Shown: in pieces, positions 55,244 through 64,000 of the stretch
How the letters are laid out: every line of letters starts with the position of its first letter
How positions within the stretch are numbered: position 1 is the stretch's first letter
Assembly: GCA_902618795.1 (NCBI GenBank)
Contig: CACNCF010000004.1
Location: 21,704 to 85,703 of the forward strand
DNA length: 64,000 nt
Origin: an uncultured Prochlorococcus sp.
GTDB taxonomy: Bacteria; Cyanobacteriota; Cyanobacteriia; PCC-6307; Cyanobiaceae
Direction of reading: 5' to 3'
Made by a program: the position numbers and the translations under genes
Notes under the pieces: model-generated
The model's input: the letters and a program-made list of their open reading frames with translations, nothing else
Told to the model about the DNA's origin: nothing
Databases searched by the model: none

Positions 55244-56545
55244 ATGAGTAAGGGTTTTTATAAAAATCGAAGATTGAAGTCGTTAATATTTCTTAGTGCT
55301 TGTTTTTTAGTAGCTTTTATTCCTCATGCTAATAATATCGAAAATTTCTTTTACATAATATTGACTCTTTCTTTTGTGATTGTTTTTTACGGTTTAATAG
55401 TTATTTCTAGAAATTTCAAAAGGAACAACGTTTTAAATACTGTAAGCAGAAGAATTAGCAATAAAGAGTTACCTGTGCTTGATATTCTAGTCGCAGCTAG
55501 AGATGAAGAGAATGTCATAGCAAGATTAGTTGAAAGATTATTTAGTTTAGATTATCCAACAAATAAATTAAATATTTACATTATCGATGATGGTAGTTCT
55601 GATAAGACGCCTTTAATTTTAGATCGATTATCTAGACAATATGACAAGTTAAAAGTCATAAGTCGTTCTCCAAATGCAGGAGGAGGAAAGTCAGGAGCTT
55701 TGAATTATGCCTTGAAATTTACCCATGGTGAATGGTTATTAGTTTTGGATGCTGATGCTGAATTAAAACAAGATTCTTTGATAAGGTTATTTAGTTTTGT
55801 AGAAGAGGGTGATTGGTCTGCAGTTCAACTAAGAAAATCAGTAACAAATGTAAGTAAGAATTTTTTAACTTCCTGTCAGTCAATGGAGATGGCTATGGAT
55901 GCAATCTTTCAGTATGGAAGATTATCAGTTGCTGGAGTTTCCGAATTAAGGGGAAATGGTCAATTAATTAAGAAACAAACATTATTAGCATGTGGTTCTT
56001 TTAATGAAGATACAGTTACAGATGATCTTGATTTGAGTTTAAGATTATTATTATCAAAATCTCGAATTGGAATCTTATGGGATCCTCCAGTCATGGAGGA
56101 GGCAGTTGAGAATTTAAATGCTTTATTAGCGCAAAGGCAAAGATGGGCAGAGGGGGGGTTGCAAAGATTCTTCGATTATGGAGATCAATTATTAACTAAT
56201 AAAATTGATTATTTGCAGAAATTTGATTTAACTTACTTTTTTATCTTGCAATATGCATTACCAATCATTTCTATTTTTGATTTAGTTTTCAGTATTACTT
56301 TTTTAGATTCACCAATTTACTGGCCTATTTCATTTACAGCTTTTATGTTATCTGGAATTGCTTTTTGGTACGGTTCTTCTTGTAAAAGTGAAGTGCCTGT
56401 ATTGCAAAAAAGCAATTTTTTGATGGTATTTGTATCGGTTTTTTATTTATCACATTGGTTTTTAGTAATCCCTTGGGTAACTATGAAGATGTCTATTTTT
56501 CCCAAAAAGATACTCTGGCGAAAGACTCTTCATACTGGAGTTTAA
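55244..56545 (+). CDS. Family 2 glycosyltransferase, probable glucolipid synthase
   Basis: A membrane-bound processive-type GT2 enzyme of 433 residues. Two membrane helices at the N-terminus (about 14-28 and 33-50) and three near the C-terminus (after about 325) flank the catalytic domain. DDGSSD, DADAE and TDDLD supply the aspartates, and LLAQRQRWAEGGLQ is the QxxRW-type motif. The pattern recalls the cyanobacterial monoglucosyldiacylglycerol synthase (Sll1377 type), the first step of galactolipid formation; cellulose-synthase-like polysaccharide synthases share the fold, so the product is inference. The stop is one base from the convergent dnaX stop. Confidence 0.84.
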   Translation: MSKGFYKNRRLKSLIFLSACFLVAFIPHANNIENFFYIILTLSFVIVFYGLIVISRNFKRNNVLNTVSRRISNKELPVLDILVAARDEENVIARLVERLFSLDYPTNKLNIYIIDDGSSDKTPLILDRLSRQYDKLKVISRSPNAGGGKSGALNYALKFTHGEWLLVLDADAELKQDSLIRLFSFVEEGDWSAVQLRKSVTNVSKNFLTSCQSMEMAMDAIFQYGRLSVAGVSELRGNGQLIKKQTLLACGSFNEDTVTDDLDLSLRLLLSKSRIGILWDPPVMEEAVENLNALLAQRQRWAEGGLQRFFDYGDQLLTNKIDYLQKFDLTYFFILQYALPIISIFDLVFSITFLDSPIYWPISFTAFMLSGIAFWYGSSCKSEVPVLQKSNFLMVFVSVFYLSHWFLVIPWVTMKMSIFPKKILWRKTLHTGV

Positions 56546-56546
56546 T

Positions 56547-58304
56547 CTATTCATCAAGGTCTATAATTTCTCCATTAAAAAAATTTGCCAAGTTTTTTGA
56601 ACTATCATCATAAGTTTCCTCGTTAGATATTTTTGTTGACGAATTAGTTTTTGGTTCTACTTTTTTTATTGGTCGGGAATTATTTACTTCATTTTGGGTT
56701 ATTTCTGGAGTGTTTGTTGGGTTACTTTTATTTAATTGTTTGGTTGAAAAATTAAGTATTATTCCATCTCCAAATATCTTTTTTACAGTATTTTCAATTA
56801 TAACTTTTCTGCTCTTTATCATACTTTCCCAGTTTGGAGATAATGCAATTGTGATTTTCTCAGAATCAAAACTTTCAAGTTCGGCTTGTTGTGAAAGTAA
56901 CATTCTTGTTGATGGTAACTCTACTTTAGAAAGAATTAATTCCCATTTATCTTTTAAATTTGATCCAGGATTATTTTGGTTATTTTCAGACATATTTTCA
57001 ATACTTTCTTTTTCAAGAACTTCAAATTTTTCTAATTTTTCGTCTTTTTTTTCGATCAATTCCTTGTGAGTTATCTCTTCTTGGATACTTGGTTTTGGAA
57101 TCTCATCTGAAATATTTTCTTTATGAATTGGAATGTTTTTTCTACTTTCATGCTTCTCCTCAGTCGTATAATTATTACTTTCTTTTTTATTTTCAAAACT
57201 ATTTATCTCTTTATTACCCAGAAGGCCAGTTAAATGTATTTCAAACCAAAGCCTTGGATTATCACTTGTTTTGATTTGATATTCAATATTTCTCAGATTA
57301 TTATGCCAATTAATTATTGTTGATTTATTTATTGTTTTTGAGATTTTATCCAATTCATCTCGAAATTCGTCAGACGTATAATAAAGATCTGAATGTTTAT
57401 TATCTGTAGTGTGGAGTAGTAGATCTCTTGTTATATTCAATAATCCGATAATTATTTGAAGAGGTTCGTTTCCGGCGTCATATAGTTTGTTGCAGGTGAT
57501 AATTAATGACTCTGGATTATTCCCAACCAATGATTGAATCAGATTTGTTAATTCACTTTCTGATACTTCTCCTAGGAGGTTTTGGATATTATTAATTGTT
57601 ATCCCTTCTGGGAAAAGATTCACTTGTTCAAGTAGGCTTTGTGCATCTCTCATACCTCCATTAGATCTTTTTGCAATCATTTTTAAGGCCTGAACTTCGT
57701 ACTCAATGGATTCTTTTTCGGCGATTTCTGATAAATGTTGAAAAATATCACTAGGGCTTATTCTTCTAAAATCAAACTTTTGGCATCTACTTTTTATTGT
57801 ATTTAATACTCTCTCAGGATTTGTTGTCGCAAGGATAAATACAACTCTTGAGGGTGGTTCTTCAATAGTTTTTAGTAATGCATTTGAAGCTGCCGTTGAA
57901 AGCATATGACATTCATCAATAACATATACTTTCCATCTCGCTTGGGTAGGTGCAAATCTCGCTCTCTCTATAATTTCTCTTATATTTTCTACTCCTGTAT
58001 TTGATGCTGCATCAATCTCGATAATATCTAGAGCGCTCCCATCTGCAATTTGTCTACATAATTCACATTTACAACAAGGAGTTATCGTAGGTTGATCGAA
58101 TGCCTGGCAATTTAGAGATTTTGCAAATATTCTTGCACTTGATGTTTTTCCAGTGCCTCTTGAACCATTAAAAAGATATGCGGGAGCAATTTTTTTTGTT
58201 AATAGTGCTTGTTTGAGTGTAATGGATATAAATTTTTGACCAACCAGTTCGTCTAAGTTGTTTGGTCTATATTTTTGATGAAAAGGCTTATGTATATTTG
58301 GCAT
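56547..58304 (-). CDS. dnaX: DNA polymerase III subunit gamma/tau
   Basis: Clamp-loader ATPase that loads the beta clamp. FNGSRGTGKTSSARIF is the Walker A loop, four cysteines in LNCQAFDQPTITPCCKCELC bind zinc, VIDECHML is Walker B, and TIKSRCQKFDF carries the arginine finger. Domains I-III end near residue 365; a low-complexity linker (about 370-440) and a tau-like C-terminal region follow, total 585. A run of eight A residues (complement of 57045-57052) at codons 418-420 could allow slippage to a shorter gamma form. No intein, unlike some cyanobacterial dnaX genes. Confidence 0.95.
   Translation of the reverse strand: MPNIHKPFHQKYRPNNLDELVGQKFISITLKQALLTKKIAPAYLFNGSRGTGKTSSARIFAKSLNCQAFDQPTITPCCKCELCRQIADGSALDIIEIDAASNTGVENIREIIERARFAPTQARWKVYVIDECHMLSTAASNALLKTIEEPPSRVVFILATTNPERVLNTIKSRCQKFDFRRISPSDIFQHLSEIAEKESIEYEVQALKMIAKRSNGGMRDAQSLLEQVNLFPEGITINNIQNLLGEVSESELTNLIQSLVGNNPESLIITCNKLYDAGNEPLQIIIGLLNITRDLLLHTTDNKHSDLYYTSDEFRDELDKISKTINKSTIINWHNNLRNIEYQIKTSDNPRLWFEIHLTGLLGNKEINSFENKKESNNYTTEEKHESRKNIPIHKENISDEIPKPSIQEEITHKELIEKKDEKLEKFEVLEKESIENMSENNQNNPGSNLKDKWELILSKVELPSTRMLLSQQAELESFDSEKITIALSPNWESMIKSRKVIIENTVKKIFGDGIILNFSTKQLNKSNPTNTPEITQNEVNNSRPIKKVEPKTNSSTKISNEETYDDSSKNLANFFNGEIIDLDE
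57045..57052 (-). other. A8 slippery run in dnaX
   Basis: On the coding strand GAA AAA AAA GAC (codons 418-421) contains eight consecutive A. Reading one extra A gives a stop after 427 residues, and one fewer A gives a stop after 423, both just past the clamp-loader domains. E. coli makes a 431-residue gamma by programmed frameshifting in dnaX. The sequence is seen; slippage here is inference. Confidence 0.4.
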
Positions 58305-58361
58305 TTATTTTTCATTAATTGGAAAAATTCTGGATTCATTTAAAAAAATTAAACTTTAATT

Positions 58362-59729
58362 TTATGCAGACTCTTTAATGATTCTTTTTGATCCTGAAGG
58401 TAGTTTAACAATTTTAGATGAGAACAAATTATCTACCATTTTTTTCGTAATTGTGAATTCTTTTACATTTTTTTCAGAAGGCAAAGTGTACATTATATCT
58501 AGCATTAGCTCTTCAATTATTGATCTTAATGCTCTTGCACCTGTTTTTCTTTTATATGCTTCATTTGCTATCGCCTCAACAGAATCAGGTTCAAATGATA
58601 ATTCAACATTATCCATACTTAGCAAAGTTTTGAATTGTTTTACTAATGCATCTCTTGGTTGAGTCAAAATAGATTCTAAAGTTTCTTTTGTAAGACGATC
58701 TAAAACAGCACAAACCGGAATTCTCCCAATAAATTCTGGAATTAGGCCATATTTCACTAAGTCATCTAATTCTAAATTTTTCAGGGAATCTCTTGGGTCT
58801 ACTATTTTTTTTGTATCAACTTTGTTTTGATCTGAATTGGTGGTAAATCCTATAGAGTGTTTACCCATACGCTTTTGAACGATATCCTCTAAACCTATAA
58901 AAGCTCCCCCGCAAATAAATAATATTTGACTCGTATCAATTTGGATGCAGTCGTGATAAGGATGTTTTCTTCCGCCTTGTGGTGGCACATTAGCAATTGT
59001 TCCTTCAAGCATTTTTAATAATGCTTGCTGTACTCCTTCACCAGAGACATCTCTTGTAATTGAAGGATTCTCGCTTTTTCTTGCAATTTTATCTATTTCA
59101 TCAATATAAATAATTCCTTTTTGAGCTAGTTCTACATTCATTTCTGATTTCTGTAGAAGTCTTAAAAGTATGTTCTCAACATCCTCCCCAACATATCCAG
59201 CTTCTGTCAAAGTCGTTGCATCAGCTACTGCAAAAGGAACATCCAAAAACTCTGCTAAAGTTTGCGCCAATAATGTTTTTCCACTTCCAGTAGGGCCGAT
59301 AAGTAAAATGTTTGATTTTTGTAATTTAGTTGCTTGTGAATCTGTTGAATTGTTATTTTTACTATCTTCTTTAACTTTCCAAGCTAATCGCTTGTAGTGA
59401 TTGTATACGGCTACTGATAGTATTTTTTTTGCAGATTCTTGTCCAACAACTTGATTATCTAGAAAACTTTTAATTTCTAATGGCTTAGGAATTGAGGTTA
59501 ATTCTAAAGGAACAGATTTTTTTGGATTATCAGTTGGTAATTTCTTTTTTACTTGCGGAGAGTCGTTTGTGTTCGCTTGATTATCAAGTAGTTCTTCATC
59601 GAGAATTTCATTACAAAGATCTATGCACTCATCACAGATATAAACCCCAGGACCAGCTATAAGCTTTCTTACTTGGTCCTGTGATTTCCCGCAAAATGAA
59701 CATTTAAGATGGGCGTCGAATTTAGCCAT
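58362..59729 (-). CDS. clpX: ClpX, ATPase subunit of the Clp protease
   Basis: Hexameric unfoldase that recognises, unfolds and threads substrates into ClpP. The N-terminal zinc domain has CSFCG and [10 protein letters not shown] (four cysteines). The AAA+ core contains [16 protein letters not shown] (Walker A), the GYVGEDVEN pore loop, [13 protein letters not shown] (Walker B) and [13 protein letters not shown]. Length 455. It follows clpP by 105 bases on the same strand, in the classic tig-clpP-clpX order. Confidence 0.97.
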   Translation of the reverse strand: MAKFDAHLKCSFCGKSQDQVRKLIAGPGVYICDECIDLCNEILDEELLDNQANTNDSPQVKKKLPTDNPKKSVPLELTSIPKPLEIKSFLDNQVVGQESAKKILSVAVYNHYKRLAWKVKEDSKNNNSTDSQATKLQKSNILLIGPTGSGKTLLAQTLAEFLDVPFAVADATTLTEAGYVGEDVENILLRLLQKSEMNVELAQKGIIYIDEIDKIARKSENPSITRDVSGEGVQQALLKMLEGTIANVPPQGGRKHPYHDCIQIDTSQILFICGGAFIGLEDIVQKRMGKHSIGFTTNSDQNKVDTKKIVDPRDSLKNLELDDLVKYGLIPEFIGRIPVCAVLDRLTKETLESILTQPRDALVKQFKTLLSMDNVELSFEPDSVEAIANEAYKRKTGARALRSIIEELMLDIMYTLPSEKNVKEFTITKKMVDNLFSSKIVKLPSGSKRIIKESA

Positions 59730-59834
59730 CGATTATAAGTTTTTAAAGTGAAAGGTGTTAAATATTCCCTATTCACTAGGATTGCTTATAAATATCGATT
59801 CGTCATCATATTTTTAAAAAATCAGTATCCCTTG

Positions 59835-60479
59835 TCACTTTTTGATAACTTTATCAATTAATCCATATTCGACTGCTTCTGATGGGGATAAAAAGTAATC
59901 TCTTTCTGTATCTTCATTAATTTTTTCTAAAGGTTGACCAGTATGTTCAGCTAAAAGTGAATTTAATGTTTTCTTGAGAAAAAGTATTTCTTTAGCTTGT
60001 ATTTCAATCTCTACTGCTTGACCTTGTGCACCTCCCAGAGGTTGATGAATCATAATCCTAGAATTAGGTAAAGCCAATCTTTTCCCCTTTGCTCCTCCAG
60101 AAAGTAGAAATGCCCCCATACTTGCCGCTACTCCAAAACATATTGTCACTACATCAGGCGATATTTGTTGCATGGTATCATAAATGGCCATTCCTGCAGT
60201 TACTGAGCCTCCAGGAGAATTGATATAAATTTGTATGTCTTTTTCGGGATCTTCAGCTTCAAGAAATAATAATTGTGCAACAAGGGAGTCAGATACTTGA
60301 TCATTAATTCCAGTACCTAAAAAAATTATTCTTTCCCTCAATAATCTTGAATATATATCAAAAGCTCTTTCTCCTCTACCTGATTGTTCTATAACGGTGG
60401 GAACAGCGGCAAGAGTCTTATGATTACTTTCGTAAGAACTTATTGAGCTTTGAATTAAATGTTTTTTTTCTGAGTTCAC
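59835..60479 (-). CDS. clpP: ClpP, proteolytic subunit of the Clp protease
   Basis: Serine peptidase forming the tetradecameric chamber. The catalytic Ser is in [15 protein letters not shown], the His in [15 protein letters not shown], and the Asp in the C-terminal region [40 protein letters not shown] is the typical start of the mature protein; the preceding 25 or so residues are probably a propeptide. The start is GTG at 60479, since the second codon upstream is a stop. The residue pattern indicates an active subunit, not a ClpR. Between tig and clpX. Confidence 0.96.
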   Translation of the reverse strand: MNSEKKHLIQSSISSYESNHKTLAAVPTVIEQSGRGERAFDIYSRLLRERIIFLGTGINDQVSDSLVAQLLFLEAEDPEKDIQIYINSPGGSVTAGMAIYDTMQQISPDVVTICFGVAASMGAFLLSGGAKGKRLALPNSRIMIHQPLGGAQGQAVEIEIQAKEILFLKKTLNSLLAEHTGQPLEKINEDTERDYFLSPSEAVEYGLIDKVIKK

Positions 60480-60544
60480 AAGTTAGTTTTCATCTTATAA
60501 ATAATTTAGGGGGTTTTTGTTTAATTAGTAGGAAATTTCATAAA

Positions 60545-61978
60545 TTATTTTTTTTCTTTTTTATTTCGAGTTTTTGTAGTTCCTGTAGTTTTTGTAGTTT
60601 TTGTCGTAGTTTTTGTGGCTTTTGTTGTTTTGGAGGTTTTTGTAGCTTTAGAAGTTTTTGTAGTTTTTTCTTTTACTTCAGAATTTTCTTCAAGCCAAAT
60701 TATTAATTTTTCTTTGAGTAGATCGTTACTTACTACTTCTGTTAATCTTTTAATATCTATTTGTTTTGAAGATTGAGAGATTGCATCTTCATAATCTTTC
60801 ATTTTTAAATCAATTTCATCTTTCTCGACTTTTATGTTTTCTGTTTCAGCCAATGCTTTTAAAGCTAAATTTCTTTGAACATTTTTTTCAGCTTGAGGCC
60901 TAGTGGACTCAGCTAATGATTTAACTAATTCCGGAGTGAAAGTAGATTTTACATCAAGACCTTGTTGAGCAAATCTTTGAGCAGTTTGTTCAATATTATT
61001 CCTCACTTCTATATCAATCATAGATTTTGGAATTTCAGCAACCAATTCGTTTGTTAAGGCATCTAATAAAGCTTCAATTTTGATATCTTTTTGAGTTTTT
61101 TCAAAATTGTCTTTAAGTTGCATTTCAATATCTTTCTTTAACTCTTTTAATGATTCTTTGTTGCCAGACTGTTTTGCAAAATCGTCATTAAGTTCAGGCA
61201 ATTCTTTTTCCTTAAGATCCTTAAGATTTACTTCAAAAATTGCTTCTTTGCCTCTTGAATCCTCATGAGAATAATCATCAGGAAATTTAAGGTTAAGTGT
61301 TTTAGTATCACCAATTTTCATCTTTATGATTCCCTCAACGAAACCTGGAATCATTTTGTTCTTTTCTAACTCAAGATCCATTGATTCGCTTGATCCACCA
61401 TCAATCTCTTTACCAGAATCTTTATATTTTCCTTTGAAACTAACTACAGCAATATCTCCTAATTTTGCTGCTCTATTGGTAACTGGAATAATGTTTGCAA
61501 ACTGATTTCTAGATTTTTCTAGCGCTTCATCTATTGACTTAGGATCAAACTTTGTCTTTGATATTTCAACACTTAGTCCTTTGGATTTTTTAAGTTTTAA
61601 TTCTGGGGCAACATCAGTTTGAAGAGTAACCTTAAGTGATTTTTCAGGACTAAACTTTGCAAGTAAAGCTTCAAATCCATCTACCAATTCTGGCTCACTT
61701 AGTGGCTCTATAGATTTTATTTTTAACGCTTCTTGCCATGATTTATCAATAATTTTTTCTAAAGCAGAAGCATGTAATTGTGTGATGCCAATTCTTTGGA
61801 TTAAGACTTGTTTAGGAATCTTACCAAGTCTAAATCCCGGAATTTTAGCCGAACGACTGATAGAGCTGATTGTTTCATTTACACACGTTTTGCATGTTTC
61901 AGATGGTATTTCTAATTCGAATGAAATTCTACTTTGAGGCAGAGGAGTTGTTTTTACTATTAGTGCATCTTTAGCCAT
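60545..61978 (-). CDS. tig: Trigger factor chaperone with Lys/Thr-repeat tail
   Basis: Ribosome-bound chaperone and peptidyl-prolyl isomerase meeting nascent chains. The ribosome-docking loop IPGFRLGKIPKQVL is in the N-terminal domain; the PPIase region lies about 165-250 (GDIAVVSFKGKY, GFVEGIIKMKIGD), then the helical substrate-binding domain to about 430. Residues 436-477 are an unusual low-complexity tail of alternating Lys and Thr with some Ser, Ala and Gly, encoded by imperfect short repeats. First gene of tig-clpP-clpX and divergent from asd across 124 bases. Confidence 0.95.
   Translation of the reverse strand: MAKDALIVKTTPLPQSRISFELEIPSETCKTCVNETISSISRSAKIPGFRLGKIPKQVLIQRIGITQLHASALEKIIDKSWQEALKIKSIEPLSEPELVDGFEALLAKFSPEKSLKVTLQTDVAPELKLKKSKGLSVEISKTKFDPKSIDEALEKSRNQFANIIPVTNRAAKLGDIAVVSFKGKYKDSGKEIDGGSSESMDLELEKNKMIPGFVEGIIKMKIGDTKTLNLKFPDDYSHEDSRGKEAIFEVNLKDLKEKELPELNDDFAKQSGNKESLKELKKDIEMQLKDNFEKTQKDIKIEALLDALTNELVAEIPKSMIDIEVRNNIEQTAQRFAQQGLDVKSTFTPELVKSLAESTRPQAEKNVQRNLALKALAETENIKVEKDEIDLKMKDYEDAISQSSKQIDIKRLTEVVSNDLLKEKLIIWLEENSEVKEKTTKTSKATKTSKTTKATKTTTKTTKTTGTTKTRNKKEKK
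60548..60673 (-). repeat. Degenerate short tandem repeat encoding the Lys/Thr tail of trigger factor
   Basis: About 126 bases of near-repeats based on codons for Lys-Thr-Thr and Thr-Lys-Thr, with Ser, Ala and Gly substitutions. The plus-strand view shows repeated units such as GTAGTTTTTGT. Such arrays tend to vary in length by slipped replication. The amino-acid consequence is a basic flexible tail of some 42 residues. Confidence 0.65.
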
Positions 61979-62102
61979 GTTTTTCTAAGTTATTACTATG
62001 AGCCGAATCTTAATTATTTCACATTATGTGATTTCCTTGAAAGTTAATTTTTTGATAAAGTAAAAAAAATAGTCAATCTATTTATAAAAATCATTTTAAA
62101 GT

Positions 62103-63134
62103 GTGAGACAATCTCCTTATTTGCCTAATAGGCCATTAAAAGTTGCTGTTTTAGGTTCTTCAGGTGCTGTGGGATCTGAATTGCTAAAAATTCTTGAACA
62201 ACGTGATTTCCCAATATCAGAATTGGTTTTGCTTTCATCAGAGCGTTCAGAAGGAAAAAAAATTATTTGGAAAGATGAAGAATTAGTTACAAAAAAAACA
62301 ACAAAGGAAGAATTTAAGAATCTTGATTTAGTTTTGGCTTCAGCTGGCGGAAGTATTTCAAAAAAATGGTTATCTACCATTCAGGAACAAAATGCTTTAC
62401 TGATAGATAATTCAAGTGCTTTCAGATTAGATAAGAACGTTCCTCTTATAGTCCCTGAAGTTAATGCTATTGACGTACTTAATCATGATGGGGTAATCGC
62501 GAATCCAAACTGCACTACCATTTTGTTGACATTAGTTTTAGCTCCATTAAACAAACTTTCGACTATTCAAAGAGTTATTGTCTCAACATATCAATCTGTC
62601 AGTGGTGCAGGCCAACTGGCGATGGAGGAACTAAAACTTTTAACTGAACAATATCTTCAAGGAAATCCCCAAAAAAGTGAGGTTTTGCCATACTCCCTTG
62701 CTTTTAATTTGTTTTTACATAATTCCCCTATGCTTTCAAATAATTACTGCGAAGAAGAGATGAAAATGGTTAATGAGACAAGGAAAATATTAAATATTGC
62801 TGATTTAAAGCTCTCTGCTACATGTGTTCGAGTCCCAGTACTGAGAGCACATTCTGAATCGATTAATATTGAATTTGCTGGTGTAGTTGAGCCTAAAGAT
62901 GCTCTTGAAGAATTAAAAAAATCTCCTGGAATTGAAGTTATTGAGGATTACAAAAATAATAGATTTCCTATGCCAAATGACGTTATGGGAAGGGATAATG
63001 TTGCTATTGGCAGGCTAAGAACTGATATAAGTCAGCCTCATGGATTAGAATTATGGTTATGTGGAGATCAGATAAGAAAAGGAGCAGCTCTGAATGCTGT
63101 TCAAATAGCTGAGTTATTAATTCCAAAAAAATGA
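62103..63134 (+). CDS. asd: Aspartate-semialdehyde dehydrogenase
   Basis: Reduces aspartyl phosphate to aspartate semialdehyde with NADPH, the branch point to lysine/diaminopimelate, threonine and methionine. [18 protein letters not shown] is the NADP site, the catalytic Cys is in IANPNCTTI, and the His in [16 protein letters not shown]. The length of 343 is normal. The start is GTG at 62103; the first in-frame ATG is far inside the domain. The stop overlaps the dapA start (ATGA), so asd and dapA are coupled. Confidence 0.96.
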   Translation: MRQSPYLPNRPLKVAVLGSSGAVGSELLKILEQRDFPISELVLLSSERSEGKKIIWKDEELVTKKTTKEEFKNLDLVLASAGGSISKKWLSTIQEQNALLIDNSSAFRLDKNVPLIVPEVNAIDVLNHDGVIANPNCTTILLTLVLAPLNKLSTIQRVIVSTYQSVSGAGQLAMEELKLLTEQYLQGNPQKSEVLPYSLAFNLFLHNSPMLSNNYCEEEMKMVNETRKILNIADLKLSATCVRVPVLRAHSESINIEFAGVVEPKDALEELKKSPGIEVIEDYKNNRFPMPNDVMGRDNVAIGRLRTDISQPHGLELWLCGDQIRKGAALNAVQIAELLIPKK

Positions 63135-64000
63135 TTACAGACAAAACTGAGTGTAATAATCCACTATTTGGAAGAATATTGACTGCAATGGTTACTCCAT
63201 TCACTGAGAATGGAGATGTAGATTATGAACTAGCTATAAAACTTTCAAATTATCTTTGTGAGAATGGTTCCGATGGAATTGTGTTGTGCGGTACTACTGG
63301 AGAATCTCCGACTCTTTCATGGGCTGAACAGCATGATTTATTTATTGCGGTTAAAGGATCTTTGGATGCAAGCTGTAAAGTAATAGTTGGCACTGGTAGC
63401 AATTGTACAAGCGAAGCTGTGGAAGCTACAAAAAAAGCTTACGACTCTGGTGCCGACGGTGCTTTGGTCGTTGTTCCTTATTACAATAAGCCGCCTCAAG
63501 AAGGTCTTTATAAACATTTCAGTTCTATTGCTAAATCTGCAAAGGATTTGCCTCTTATGCTCTACAACATTCCTGGTAGGACTGGATGCAATTTATTACC
63601 TGATACTGTGAAGAAACTTATGGATTTCTCAAATATTCTCAGTATTAAAGCCGCAAGCGGTAGAATAGAAGAAGTAACAGAACTAAGAGCTATTTGTGGC
63701 TCCGAACTCTCTGTATATAGTGGCGACGACTCATTGTTGCTTCCAATGTTATCTGTAGGTGCTGTAGGAGTAGTAAGTGTTGCAAGCCATTTAGTTGGAT
63801 TGCAATTGAAAGAGATGATTAATTCTTTTCAAAGTGGAAAGGTTTCTAATGCTCTTGCTATTCATGAAAAACTTCAGCCTCTTTTCAAAGCACTCTTTAT
63901 GACTACTAATCCAATACCAATTAAGGCTGCTTTGGAGCTATCGGGATGGGATGTAGGAAATCCTAGAAGTCCTTTGTCACCTTTAACCAATGACATGAAA
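63131..64000 (+). CDS. dapA: 4-hydroxy-tetrahydrodipicolinate synthase (3' end outside the window)
   Basis: Condenses pyruvate and aspartate semialdehyde in the first committed step to diaminopimelate and lysine. The frame starts at ATG 63131 and stays open for 290 codons to the window edge, nearly the full family length of about 300. Visible motifs are [24 protein letters not shown], the catalytic Tyr in [12 protein letters not shown], and the Schiff-base lysine in LSIKAASGR. It follows asd with a 4-base overlap and directly uses the Asd product. Confidence 0.96.
   Translation, partial: MITDKTECNNPLFGRILTAMVTPFTENGDVDYELAIKLSNYLCENGSDGIVLCGTTGESPTLSWAEQHDLFIAVKGSLDASCKVIVGTGSNCTSEAVEATKKAYDSGADGALVVVPYYNKPPQEGLYKHFSSIAKSAKDLPLMLYNIPGRTGCNLLPDTVKKLMDFSNILSIKAASGRIEEVTELRAICGSELSVYSGDDSLLLPMLSVGAVGVVSVASHLVGLQLKEMINSFQSGKVSNALAIHEKLQPLFKALFMTTNPIPIKAALELSGWDVGNPRSPLSPLTNDMK

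Overview
The window is a 64 kb piece of chromosome from a marine picocyanobacterium, almost certainly a high-light-adapted Prochlorococcus. The evidence is the strongly AT-rich sequence (roughly 30% G+C by eye), the extreme compaction and the gene content: sulfolipid synthesis (sqdB, a SqdX-type glycosyltransferase), an acyl-lipid delta-9 desaturase, a cyanobacterial-type chorismate lyase for plastoquinone, a phytol-kinase-like protein, a group 2 sigma factor and DUF3134. The species assignment is inference from content and order; no database was searched. There is no transposon, prophage block, CRISPR array or rRNA. One tRNA, tRNA-Val(UAC), is present. By my tally only about 2.7 kb lies outside genes, and no gene-free gap exceeds 300 bases. 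The largest is 208 bases, between the sigma factor gene and ppk.

Layout. 1-1910: cell-wall gene mraY with small conserved genes. 1.9-8.6 kb: argG, rpsF, aroE, dnaK, a ThiO-like glycine oxidase, purU. 8.6-15.4 kb: a ClC-type anion transporter, acnB, DAHP synthase, a phytol-kinase-like protein, a group 2 sigma factor. 15.6-19.8 kb: ppk, an MFS exporter, cobA. 19.8-31 kb: a long minus-strand run of folate (pabC, pabB), queuosine (queC, queE), pyrG, aspS, gcvT, polyamine (speB, speE) and mazG genes. 30.6-34.5 kb: tRNA-Val, an A-type Fe-S carrier, valS and a VTT-domain membrane protein. 34.5-38.4 kb: the least ordinary stretch, with a 50-codon small gene, a T4-type ATP-dependent DNA ligase, a membrane-anchored protein, a SprT-like metalloprotease, an unknown charged protein and chorismate lyase. 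38.4-43.3 kb: mnmG, dnaB, rplI and the desaturase. 43.3-49.1 kb: an unknown protein, a PLP lyase, gcvH, gcvP and an 82-residue orphan. 49.1-53.6 kb: sqdX, sqdB, thiG, a TPR protein, rplT, rpmI. 53.7-64 kb: a SpoIID-like protein, a GT2 glycosyltransferase, dnaX, clpX, clpP, tig, then divergent asd and dapA (dapA runs off the end).

How the genes connect. Chorismate made with DAHP synthase and AroE feeds PabB/PabC (folate) and chorismate lyase (plastoquinone). One-carbon metabolism is represented by GcvT/H/P and PurU. ThiO-like oxidase and ThiG belong to thiazole synthesis. SpeB and SpeE form an agmatine-putrescine-spermidine route. Tig, ClpP and ClpX form a protein quality-control cluster. Asd and DapA start lysine and diaminopimelate synthesis, which with MraY supports peptidoglycan.

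Most of the window is core housekeeping. The items most worth a second look are the phage-like ATP-dependent ligase beside a SprT-like protease, the unlisted 50-residue gene, a slippery A8 run in dnaX placed where a gamma-length product would be made, a direct repeat resembling the HLR1 light-regulation element upstream of rpsF, a shared GCTCAT-TTGAAAT-ATGAGC element in two gaps, a perfect hairpin inside the DAHP synthase gene, and the systematic near-zero spacing of convergent genes.
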